Assembly (NCBI GenBank): GCA_045636425.1
Contig: JAZTXM010000015.1
Location: 1 to 16,541 of the forward strand
DNA: 16,541 bases
Direction of reading: 5' to 3'
From: UMGS1883 sp045636425
GTDB lineage: Bacteria; Bacillota; Clostridia; UMGS1883
Part shown: positions 1-6,969 of the stretch, piece by piece
How the letters are laid out: each line of letters opens with the position of its first letter
How positions within the stretch are numbered: the stretch's first letter is position 1
The notes under the pieces: generated by a model
Seen by the model: only the letters and a program-made list of their open reading frames with translations
What the model was told of the DNA's origin: nothing
Database searches by the model: none
Position numbers and translations under genes: made by a program

Positions 1-11
1 CGAGCTTGTTT

Positions 12-40
12 ATTATACAACGTCAAGCAAGCTTTGTCAA
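12..40 (-). promoter_or_regulatory. Consensus sigma-A promoter firing leftward out of the window
   Basis: Read on the minus strand, TTGACA (40-35) and TATAAT (17-12) are separated by exactly 17 bases, a perfect match to the housekeeping promoter. Directly upstream of the -35 box are three A-tracts of 6-7 bases (plus-strand T runs at 44-50, 55-60 and 64-70) spaced about one helical turn apart. This is the arrangement expected of an UP element or curved DNA that boosts strong promoters. Transcription should start near base 5, so the gene served lies beyond the left edge. Such strength suggests a highly expressed gene, perhaps a stable RNA, but this is inference. Confidence 0.8.
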
Positions 41-152
41 CACTTTTTTTAAACTTTTTTAAGTTTTTTTCGGTGCCTTTGTCAAAGTGCTTTTAACGCG
101 ACAACGTTGTATATGTTAACACCGTTTCGAGGAAATGTCAACCGCTTTTAAC
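35..152 (-). repeat. Three related TTGACA modules in tandem
   Basis: A motif of the form TGTCAA-(3 or 4 bases)-TTTTAAC (plus strand) occurs at 80-97 and 136-152, and in a degenerate form at 35-54. On the minus strand each reads as GTTAAAAG-like sequence followed by TTGACA, that is, an A-rich upstream part and a -35 box. The copy at 35-40 has a perfect -10. The copy at 136-141 has a weak one (TAACAT, 118-113, 17-base spacer), and the copy at 80-85 has only poor candidates. They may be tandem promoters or repeated regulator sites. A 10-base palindrome ACAACGTTGT (101-110) lies between them, and ACGTTGTATA (104-113) recurs inverted at 15-24 across the first -10 box. Confidence 0.5.
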
Positions 153-172
153 CTTAAAATTTAAAAAGTAGC

Positions 173-186
173 AAATTGTACAATTT
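173..186. promoter_or_regulatory. Palindrome just upstream of the OPT promoter
   Basis: AAATTGTACAATTT is a perfect 14-base palindrome ending 5 bases before the -35 box of the rightward promoter. Its position suits an activator or an upstream repressor site. AT-rich palindromes of this size can also arise by chance, and the regulator is unknown. Confidence 0.35.
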
Positions 187-191
187 AACAG

Positions 192-220
192 TTGAAATAG
201 CGAGGATAATATGTTATAAT
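192..220 (+). promoter_or_regulatory. Extended -10 promoter of the OPT transporter operon
   Basis: TTGAAA (192-197) and TATAAT (215-220) are separated by 17 bases, and TG at 212-213 gives an extended -10 (TGnTATAAT). Transcription should start near 227, leaving a leader of about 37 bases before the ATG at 264. This start point falls upstream of the in-frame GTG at 243, but that GTG has no SD. Confidence 0.8.
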
Positions 221-232
221 TAGACGATTTTA

Positions 233-248
233 TGTCACAGTTGTGACA
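233..248. promoter_or_regulatory. Candidate operator in the OPT leader
   Basis: TGTCACA, two bases, TGTGACA: a perfect 7+7 inverted repeat (TGTCA-N6-TGACA) at about +7 to +22 from the predicted transcript start. The half-site and the 16-base span resemble CRP/FNR-superfamily operators of the CooA-like subtype. They differ by one spacer base from GlnR/TnrA sites (TGTNA-N7-TNACA). A protein bound here would block transcription. Which regulator, if any, is not shown by the sequence. Confidence 0.45.
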
Positions 249-263
249 GATAGGAGAATACGT

Positions 264-2192
264 ATGAATAATCAAAAAGAATTCAAACCGTATATTCCTG
301 CTGACAGAATCACCCCTGAACTCACAGTTACATCTATTATAATGGGTATTCTTTTGGCAGTTATATTCGGTGCGGCAAACGCATATTTAGGACTGAGGGT
401 TGGAATGACCGTATCAGCTTCCATTCCTGCCGCAGTTATTTCAATGGGAGTTATTCGTGTAATTATGCGAAAGAACTCAATACTTGAAAGCAATATTGTG
501 CAGACAATCGGATCGGCAGGCGAATCCGTTGCTGCCGGTGCAATATTCACACTTCCTGCCCTGTTCCTTTGGGCGGCAGAAGGCAAAATGGACAAGCCCG
601 AAATTTTGGAAATTACACTGATTGCACTTTTGGGCGGTCTCTTGGGTGTTTTCTTTATGGTTCCCCTTCGTAACGCTCTTATCGTAAAAGAGCACGGAAC
701 TCTTCCCTATCCCGAAGGAACGGCATGTGCCGAAGTACTTCTTGCAGGTGAAGAAGGCGGTGCAAATGCCGGCACGGTATTTGCAGGAATGGGAATTGCT
801 GCTATCTTTAAGTTTATAATAGATGGACTTAAAGCAGTACCCGGTGAAATCACCTACTCTCTTTCAAAGCTTAAGGGCTATGCAGGAGCTATAGGCACAC
901 AGATATATCCTGCCGTAATGAGCGTTGGCTACATCTGCGGACCGAGGATTTCTTCCTATATGTTTGCAGGCGGTGTTTTAAGCTGGCTCGTTCTGATTCC
1001 CATAATTGTTCTTTTTGGCAGTGAGCTTATATTATATCCCGGCAGCACAACAATCGGTGAAATATATGCGGCATCGGGTGCATCAGGCATCTGGAGCACA
1101 TATATCAGGTATATCGGTGCAGGTGCATTGGCGGCAGGAGGTATAATCAGCCTCATAAAATCTCTTCCTTTAATAGTACGCACTTTTAAGGATTCTCTTA
1201 AGAGCATGGTCGGAAGCACAAGAGGCACTCAGCTTCTCAGAACAGAAAAAGATATTGATATGAAGTATGTGCTTTTGGCAATTGTGCTTCTTACGCTTTT
1301 GGTTTGGATTGTTCCTGCAGTTCCCGTTTCACCTCTTGGTGCTGTGGTTGTTGTAGTGTTTGGTTTCTTCTTTGCAACTGTTTCCTCCCGTATGGTAGGA
1401 CTTGTGGGAAGCAGCAACAACCCCGTATCAGGTATGGCAATTGCAACACTTCTCTTTGCTACATTAATTCTTAAAGCATCGGGAGATGTTGGAGTTTCAG
1501 GTATGCATGGTGCAATCGGAATCGGTTCAATCATTTGTATTGTAGCGGCAATTTCGGGCGACACATCACAGGACCTTAAGACAGGCTTCCTTTTGGGCGC
1601 TACTCCGAAGAAACAGCAAATCGCAGAGGTTATCGGTGTAATCGCTTCCGCTCTTGCTATCGGAGGAACACTGTTCCTGCTTGACAGTGCGTGGGGCTTT
1701 GGTTCCGAAGAGCTTGCGGCACCTCAGGCAACCCTTATGAAGATGATAATAGAAGGCGTTATGGATGCTAACCTTCCTTGGGGGCTGGTATTCATTGGTG
1801 TATTTATTGCCATTGTTATTGAAATAATCAAAATTCCCGTACTACCTTTTGCTATCGGTATATACCTCCCTGTACAGCTTAATGCATGCATAATGGTTGG
1901 CGGTATTGTTCGTTACTTTATGGATAAGCTTAAGAGAGATGAAAAAGAAAAGAATGCAATTGTGAATGACGGCATCCTTTTCTGCAGCGGTATGATTGCA
2001 GGCGAAGGCTTGGTGGGAATACTTCTTGCTCTACTGGCAGTGTTTAACGTTGCTGATATGATAGACATATCAAAGTATATTCCCCTTTCTGAATCTGCGG
2101 CAAAACTGTCATCCTTGGCTGTATTTGCAGTATTGATTCTTATCGTTCTTAAATTCTCTCTTTGGAGAAAAAGAAACAGAAGCGAGAAATAA
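264..2192 (+). CDS. OPT-family oligopeptide transporter
   Basis: This 642-residue polytopic membrane protein belongs to the OPT/YSL family, whose members are secondary transporters of small peptides, peptide derivatives or metal chelates, usually with proton coupling. The first transmembrane block (about residues 20-70, with FGAANAYLGLRVGMTVSASI) and the conserved stretches around GSAGESVAAGAIFTLPAL (83-100) and LPYPEGTACAEVL (147-159) are typical. Hydrophobic segments continue to the basic C-terminus, so the protein looks complete. I chose the ATG at 264 because AGGAG lies 7 bases before it; a GTG 21 bases upstream has no SD and sits in the inverted repeat. A PqqD-like gene follows after 3 bases, so the two are probably co-transcribed. 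Substrate is unknown; peptide import is the family default. Confidence 0.93.
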   Translation: MNNQKEFKPYIPADRITPELTVTSIIMGILLAVIFGAANAYLGLRVGMTVSASIPAAVISMGVIRVIMRKNSILESNIVQTIGSAGESVAAGAIFTLPALFLWAAEGKMDKPEILEITLIALLGGLLGVFFMVPLRNALIVKEHGTLPYPEGTACAEVLLAGEEGGANAGTVFAGMGIAAIFKFIIDGLKAVPGEITYSLSKLKGYAGAIGTQIYPAVMSVGYICGPRISSYMFAGGVLSWLVLIPIIVLFGSELILYPGSTTIGEIYAASGASGIWSTYIRYIGAGALAAGGIISLIKSLPLIVRTFKDSLKSMVGSTRGTQLLRTEKDIDMKYVLLAIVLLTLLVWIVPAVPVSPLGAVVVVVFGFFFATVSSRMVGLVGSSNNPVSGMAIATLLFATLILKASGDVGVSGMHGAIGIGSIICIVAAISGDTSQDLKTGFLLGATPKKQQIAEVIGVIASALAIGGTLFLLDSAWGFGSEELAAPQATLMKMIIEGVMDANLPWGLVFIGVFIAIVIEIIKIPVLPFAIGIYLPVQLNACIMVGGIVRYFMDKLKRDEKEKNAIVNDGILFCSGMIAGEGLVGILLALLAVFNVADMIDISKYIPLSESAAKLSSLAVFAVLILIVLKFSLWRKRNRSEK

Positions 2193-2195
2193 ATC

Positions 2196-2543
2196 ATGAA
2201 AAAGAAAATAACCGAGGCAGAAAACTTTCTCGAAAAGATTCCCGTCCGCAGTTCATACTTAAATTGGTCCGCGGATGAAAACGGATTGGTAACTCTCGAA
2301 ATTGAAAACACGGGGTTCTTCAACCGTGTTGCACAAAAGGTTTTCCGTAAGCCAAAATTTTCCTACGTGCATCTTGATAAAACAGGAAGCTTCGTATGGC
2401 CGCTGTTAGACGGCGAAAAAGATATAATTGAGCTTGGAAAGCTTGTAAAAGAAAGCTTCGGCGAAGAAGCCGAGCCGCTTTATGCAAGGCTTGCAAAATT
2501 CTTTCAGATACTTGATAGTTACCACTTTATAACGTTTAAATAA
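2196..2543 (+). CDS. PqqD-family (RRE-fold) small protein
   Basis: This 115-residue soluble protein has the hallmark PqqD core, with HLDKTGSFVWPLLDG at about 59-73 followed by two predicted helices (75-110). The PqqD fold is a winged helix-turn-helix which, in PQQ and many RiPP pathways, binds a precursor peptide and presents it to a radical SAM enzyme (the RiPP recognition element). Here no radical SAM enzyme, precursor peptide or protease is nearby. The only partner is the OPT transporter, whose stop codon is 3 bases upstream. It is longer than classical PqqD (about 90 residues) because of an N-terminal extension with EIENTGFFNRVAQKVFRKPK. The SD is weak (GCGAG at 2182-2186), which suggests translational coupling. 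Fold assignment is fairly secure; function is not. Confidence 0.82.
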   Translation: MKKKITEAENFLEKIPVRSSYLNWSADENGLVTLEIENTGFFNRVAQKVFRKPKFSYVHLDKTGSFVWPLLDGEKDIIELGKLVKESFGEEAEPLYARLAKFFQILDSYHFITFK

Positions 2544-2583
2544 AACAAATCCCGAATTCAGTGAATTCGGGATTTGTTTTATT
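2539..2583. terminator. Bidirectional terminator between convergent operons
   Basis: A perfect 21-base-pair inverted repeat (arms 2539-2559 and 2563-2583, loop AGT) with a GC core CCCGAATTC and A/T-rich bases at each end. Read either way it gives a stable hairpin ending in a T-rich run. It contains the stop codons of both converging genes (TAA at 2541-2543 on plus, and at 2584-2582 on minus, one base beyond the arm), so one element ends both operons. Confidence 0.9.
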
Positions 2584-5500
2584 ATTCAGCCTTTTTCAAT
2601 TCTTTCCTGGCAGCCTTCTTCATTGCACGCTTTTCAAGCTTCTCATCTACAACAGAGTATAAAACCGGGATTACGAACAGTGTAAGGAATGTACCAACTG
2701 TCAGACCGCCAACAAGAGCTACCGCAAGGGGTTGCATCATTACACCGCCGCCTTCGGAATCCATTGCCATAGGAAGGAAACCGAGGATTGAGGTTAGCGA
2801 CGTCATAAGTATGGGACGCATTCTTACGATACCCGCATTGACCACCTGCTGTGTGCGGGACATGTCTGGATGCTCTGTCTTTTGCTGGTTTATAAATTCA
2901 ATAAGGACAATTGCGTTATTTACTATGATACCTATAAGCATCAATATACCTATACAGCTTATAACCGACAACGGAGTCCCTGCCACAACAAGCCCAAGCA
3001 CAACGCCGATAAGTGCAAGAGGAAGCGTACCGAGAATAATAAACGGATGAATAAGATTTTCAAACTGTGCCGCCATGACCATATACATAAGAAGTATACC
3101 GAGGAAAATCGCCGTTACCAATGACACCATGGCTTCTATCATAGTTTCAAATGCTCCCGCACTTTCCTGGGTTACCCCTTCGTAAAGCGGAAGATTCTTC
3201 TCAACTTTACTGTTGAACTCATTTGTAACGGTTGCCATATCAGTTCCGTAAATTTTACCGGTAAGAGTTACCACACGCTTCTGATTGATTCTTGTTATGG
3301 TTGCCTGCCCTTCCTCCATGTAGACATCTGCAATATCCGACAGTGTTACCCACTGCCCCATGGGGCTTTTTATCTGCATGGTTTTTAATTCTTCGTAATT
3401 GCCCACATAGTTTTCAGGGTAAACAACCTTTATATCGTACTCCGAGCCGTTCTCAGTGTATTTTGACGCCTTAACGCCGTTTAACCCGTAATTAACCATG
3501 GTTGCGGCATAGGCGGTATTGATTCCGTATCGTGAAGCATAGTTTTCATCAATCTCCACACGTACCTCGGGTTTCGTTTCACCGATTGTGGTTTCAGTTT
3601 CAACCACACCGTCAATGCCTGCAAGAATTTCCTCTGCCTGCAGTACGTATTCTTCAAGCTTTTCATTATCCTTGGAGCTGAATCTGAACTGAACCTCGTC
3701 CGACGCCATCGACATTGACTGGCTTGATGCTTCTATGGAAATTTCTGCACCTGTAATATCCGAAAGCATTTGCCTGATTTTCTGCACCGCATCAGCGGTG
3801 GATGTCTTTCTATCCTCTTTAAGCGTCAAAGTAACTGTTGCCTGATTGGATGAGGATGCACCGAGAGAAGCCATCATTCCGCCCGAGCCTACACTTGATG
3901 TCATAATCTCAATCTCATTATAGGTTTTAACTATTTCTTCGATTTCACGGACTAATTTATCCGTCTGCTCAATTTTCGTTCCTTGCGGAAGCTCAATTGA
4001 AATTGAAACAGTTCCCTCGTCACTTGAAGGCATTAATGTCATACCGAGAATACTCAGAACATACATGCTGAGTATAAATAATGCCGCCACTCCTGCGAGG
4101 AACATTTTTCTGTGTCCAAGTACAAAACGAAGCGCCTTCTCATACACGCTGTATAAGAAATTCATCATTTTATCAAATGGTGTTAAAACGAAAGAGAATG
4201 TCTTATTTCTTTCTTCTATGTTCTCAATTTTTGACGAAAGCATGGGAACAATCAGCATTGTCGCAAGAAGCGATGCCGCCTGTGAAAATACAATGGAAAA
4301 TGCAAGCTGCTTAAACATTATAGCCATCATATTGTCAAGGAATAAAATAGGAACATATACAATACAAGTGGTAAGAACAGAGGCTATTACTGCACCCATT
4401 ACTTCTCCACTGCCTTTTATGGCGCCCGATTTTGCATCGTCGCCATATGCTTTCCTGCGTCTGAAGATATTTTCCAGAACAACAACCGCATTATCCACCA
4501 GCATACCTATACCCAGCGCCAGACCGCCGAGAGAAACTATGTTAAGCGTCATTCCCGACATATACATAGCGATAAAGGTGGTTATAACGGATATGGGCAT
4601 CGAAACTCCGATTACAAGTGCATTTCTGCCGTTTCCTAAGAAAAGGAAAAGTATAATCATGGCAAGAAGTCCGCCTATTATTGCACTCTGGGCAACTGAG
4701 GCTATGGAATCCTCGATGTAGCTTGCCTGTTCCATCGTTATGTTATAATTAAATTTAGGGTATTGCTTCTTAATTGATTCAAGTTCTTTGATAACCCCAT
4801 TTACAACATCGACGGTATTGGCATCCGATTCACTGCTTACGGATATGGAAATTGAATTTTCACTGTTAACACGCGAATATGTCTTCTGTTTTTCAAAAGT
4901 ATCGTTTACGCTTGCAACATCTTTTATGTATATTACCTGCCCCTGTGAGGTCATTAAAGGCACAAGTCCTATATCAGATATTTTATTAAATTCCCCAATC
5001 AAACGCACAGACAAATCCTTACTGTTTGCCTCGGTGCTTCCGGCGGGCAAATTATTATTCTGCCCTGCAATTGCTGATACAATATCCGAGAATCCGATAT
5101 TGTACCCCTGTAATTTATCCTTATCAACCTCAATCTCAATGATTCTGTCGGTAGCACCGCTGATATTTACCGATGCCACTCCCCCTGCCGACTTGATTCT
5201 GTGCTCAACATTATCCTCAATAAATTTCTTTGTTTGCTCTAAATCATAGCCTTCATAGGAAACTGACATCATCATTGATGCCATTGAAGTAATATCAAGC
5301 TTCAAAACCGTAGGTTTGTTAGCATCGTCGGGAAGCATCGCCGAAATCATATCAATATTGTTTTCAATGGTGCTTACAGCCTCATCTATATCAGTGTTGT
5401 TCGTAAATTGAGCCATTACAACCGACATACCCTCGGTTGACTGGCTCTGCATGGTGTCAAGACCCGAAACCGAGGCTATGGCATCTTCGACTGGCTCTGT

Positions 5501-5689
5501 TATAATGGTTTCTATTTCTTCCGAGCCGACATTTGGATACTGAGTCATAACAATTGCCATTTTGAGGTCCATTTCGGGCATAGCGTCTATCGGAAGCATA
5601 GACAAAGAATACGCACCCAGCACAACACAAATGAGGATTACCATTGTAACAGCTACGGGGCGTTTTACCGATAATTCATGTAATTTCAT
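2582..5689 (-). CDS. RND-family efflux permease (AcrB/HAE1-like)
   Basis: At 1035 residues this is full length for the AcrB/MexB/SwrC family of proton-driven efflux pumps. Residues 1-32 form the first membrane helix. Two large extracytoplasmic loops follow (about 33-330 and 555-850), then two blocks of membrane helices (about 335-555 and 855-1015), giving the internal duplication typical of RND proteins. TM4 carries GMLVDNAVVVLENI with D399, matching AcrB Asp407; the next position (AcrB Asp408) is N400. The TM10 lysine (AcrB Lys940) is replaced by N924 in GIIVNNAIVLIEF. Such reduced relays occur in other HAE1 relatives. The C-terminal tail is lysine-rich and cytoplasmic. AGGGG 6 bases before the ATG supports the start. 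It is the last gene of the efflux operon, 14 bases after the adaptor gene. Substrate cannot be told from sequence. Confidence 0.95.
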   Translation of the reverse strand: MKLHELSVKRPVAVTMVILICVVLGAYSLSMLPIDAMPEMDLKMAIVMTQYPNVGSEEIETIITEPVEDAIASVSGLDTMQSQSTEGMSVVMAQFTNNTDIDEAVSTIENNIDMISAMLPDDANKPTVLKLDITSMASMMMSVSYEGYDLEQTKKFIEDNVEHRIKSAGGVASVNISGATDRIIEIEVDKDKLQGYNIGFSDIVSAIAGQNNNLPAGSTEANSKDLSVRLIGEFNKISDIGLVPLMTSQGQVIYIKDVASVNDTFEKQKTYSRVNSENSISISVSSESDANTVDVVNGVIKELESIKKQYPKFNYNITMEQASYIEDSIASVAQSAIIGGLLAMIILFLFLGNGRNALVIGVSMPISVITTFIAMYMSGMTLNIVSLGGLALGIGMLVDNAVVVLENIFRRRKAYGDDAKSGAIKGSGEVMGAVIASVLTTCIVYVPILFLDNMMAIMFKQLAFSIVFSQAASLLATMLIVPMLSSKIENIEERNKTFSFVLTPFDKMMNFLYSVYEKALRFVLGHRKMFLAGVAALFILSMYVLSILGMTLMPSSDEGTVSISIELPQGTKIEQTDKLVREIEEIVKTYNEIEIMTSSVGSGGMMASLGASSSNQATVTLTLKEDRKTSTADAVQKIRQMLSDITGAEISIEASSQSMSMASDEVQFRFSSKDNEKLEEYVLQAEEILAGIDGVVETETTIGETKPEVRVEIDENYASRYGINTAYAATMVNYGLNGVKASKYTENGSEYDIKVVYPENYVGNYEELKTMQIKSPMGQWVTLSDIADVYMEEGQATITRINQKRVVTLTGKIYGTDMATVTNEFNSKVEKNLPLYEGVTQESAGAFETMIEAMVSLVTAIFLGILLMYMVMAAQFENLIHPFIILGTLPLALIGVVLGLVVAGTPLSVISCIGILMLIGIIVNNAIVLIEFINQQKTEHPDMSRTQQVVNAGIVRMRPILMTSLTSILGFLPMAMDSEGGGVMMQPLAVALVGGLTVGTFLTLFVIPVLYSVVDEKLEKRAMKKAARKELKKAE

Positions 5690-5703
5690 TTCTTACCCCT
5701 CAC

Positions 5704-6942
5704 TTATTTAACAATTCTTATTTTATTATTTACCTCTGAAAGGTAATCCTTGCCGGTAACAACCACCTTGTCTTTTTGGGTGATTCCGCTTATTACCTCT
5801 GTGTATTTATCGTTAATTATTCCTATTTTGATGTTTTTCCTCTTTGCTTCATTCTTTGATGCAACATATACATATTTTGTTCCGTCCTTGTCTTCAAGAA
5901 CAGCTTCGGAGGGAACAGTAAGTGCATCAACAGAATCATTAAGCGTCAGCATAATATCCGCAAACATTCCGTCTTTGATTTTACCGTCAGCGTTTTCAAC
6001 AGCAACACAAACAAGATACATTCCCGTCTGATTATTTTTAACGGGGCTGACATTTGTAACAGTGCCTTCTATATTTTCAGCATCTGCCGCTTTTACATTT
6101 ACAACTGCCTTTGTTCCAACGGCAACCTCAGAAATAACAGCCTCTGTAACATTAATCTGAGCTTCTACGCTCTGAGTAGCTTTAATGGAGAAAACCTCTA
6201 CGCCTGCAGGCACCATTTGCCCCTTGTTTGCATTGCGTGATGCTATGTATCCCGATATGGGAGCTTTAACAACAGTATTATTCAGTGCGTTTTGTGCCGC
6301 CTGCATGGAGACCTTTGCAGTATTTACCGCCGCCTGTGCATTAGCCTTTGATTCTTCAAGAACAACATTTACTGTGAGGTCGTAATTATTCTGTGCAGTA
6401 TCAAGATTAAGCTTTGCATTATCAAAACGTGTTACTGCCGCATCATATGCAGTTTTGCTTACAGCACCGTTTTCATACAGGACTTTCTGATTGTCATAAT
6501 TTGTTTTGGCGTTATTATATTCAATTTTCGCTGCACTGAGTGCCGATTCAAGCTGAAGCTTGGTCTGCTGTGTACTTCCGTTTTTAATACTGTTATACTG
6601 GGCTACGGCACCATTATATGCTGCCTGTGCCTGATTGTACTGTGTTCTGTAGTCGGTATCATCAATTATAAGGAGAGTCTCTCCTTCCTGTACATAATCT
6701 CCGATTTCTTTATATACTGCACTTGCGACACCGCTTGCCTTTGAAGAAACACTTGTAGACTCAGACGCTTTGATTTCACCTGTATATGTAACCGTGTTTT
6801 CAATAGTCATCCTTTCGGGAGATGTTACGGTGACATTAACGGCTGTTTCCGTCTGAATTTTGGAAACCTCCTTCTCACCGCCGCATCCGAAAAGAGATAA
6901 AGAAGCTAAAATCACAACTATTGATGCTATAATTTTTTTCAT
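5704..6942 (-). CDS. RND efflux periplasmic-type adaptor lipoprotein (HlyD/AcrA family)
   Basis: This 412-residue membrane-fusion protein should link the RND permease to the TolC-like protein. It starts with a lipoprotein signal peptide, with lipobox LFGC and the lipidated cysteine at 20. Next come a lipoyl half-motif (about 55-95), a long alpha-helical hairpin rich in A, N, Q and Y heptads (about 96-220) with a tip around ENGAVSKTAYD, and the second lipoyl half (VVKAPISGYIASR). Beta-barrel and membrane-proximal domains (about 250-412) complete it. The order is that of AcrA/MexA. AAAGGA before the ATG supports the start. The gene lies 27 bases downstream of the TolC-like gene and 14 bases upstream of the permease, so all three should be co-transcribed. 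Lipid anchoring places it on the outer face of the cytoplasmic membrane. Confidence 0.93.
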   Translation of the reverse strand: MKKIIASIVVILASLSLFGCGGEKEVSKIQTETAVNVTVTSPERMTIENTVTYTGEIKASESTSVSSKASGVASAVYKEIGDYVQEGETLLIIDDTDYRTQYNQAQAAYNGAVAQYNSIKNGSTQQTKLQLESALSAAKIEYNNAKTNYDNQKVLYENGAVSKTAYDAAVTRFDNAKLNLDTAQNNYDLTVNVVLEESKANAQAAVNTAKVSMQAAQNALNNTVVKAPISGYIASRNANKGQMVPAGVEVFSIKATQSVEAQINVTEAVISEVAVGTKAVVNVKAADAENIEGTVTNVSPVKNNQTGMYLVCVAVENADGKIKDGMFADIMLTLNDSVDALTVPSEAVLEDKDGTKYVYVASKNEAKRKNIKIGIINDKYTEVISGITQKDKVVVTGKDYLSEVNNKIRIVK

Positions 6943-6969
6943 AATATACTGTCCTTTCTTGGTGGAGTA

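Noticed and set aside
243..263. Upstream GTG start for the OPT transporter
   Set aside because: No SD precedes it and it overlaps the inverted repeat; ATG 264 has AGGAG at ideal spacing.
2196..2543. PQQ biosynthesis locus
   Set aside because: Only the PqqD fold is present; there is no pqqA, B, C or E, and the neighbour is a transporter.
4065..4721. Open frame of 218 codons on the plus strand inside the RND permease
   Set aside because: It is antisense to a clear full-length gene, has no SD, and its translation (low-complexity S/T/I/P-rich) is typical of a shadow frame. The same holds for the antisense frames at 2574-3050, 4788-5249 and 8199-8663.
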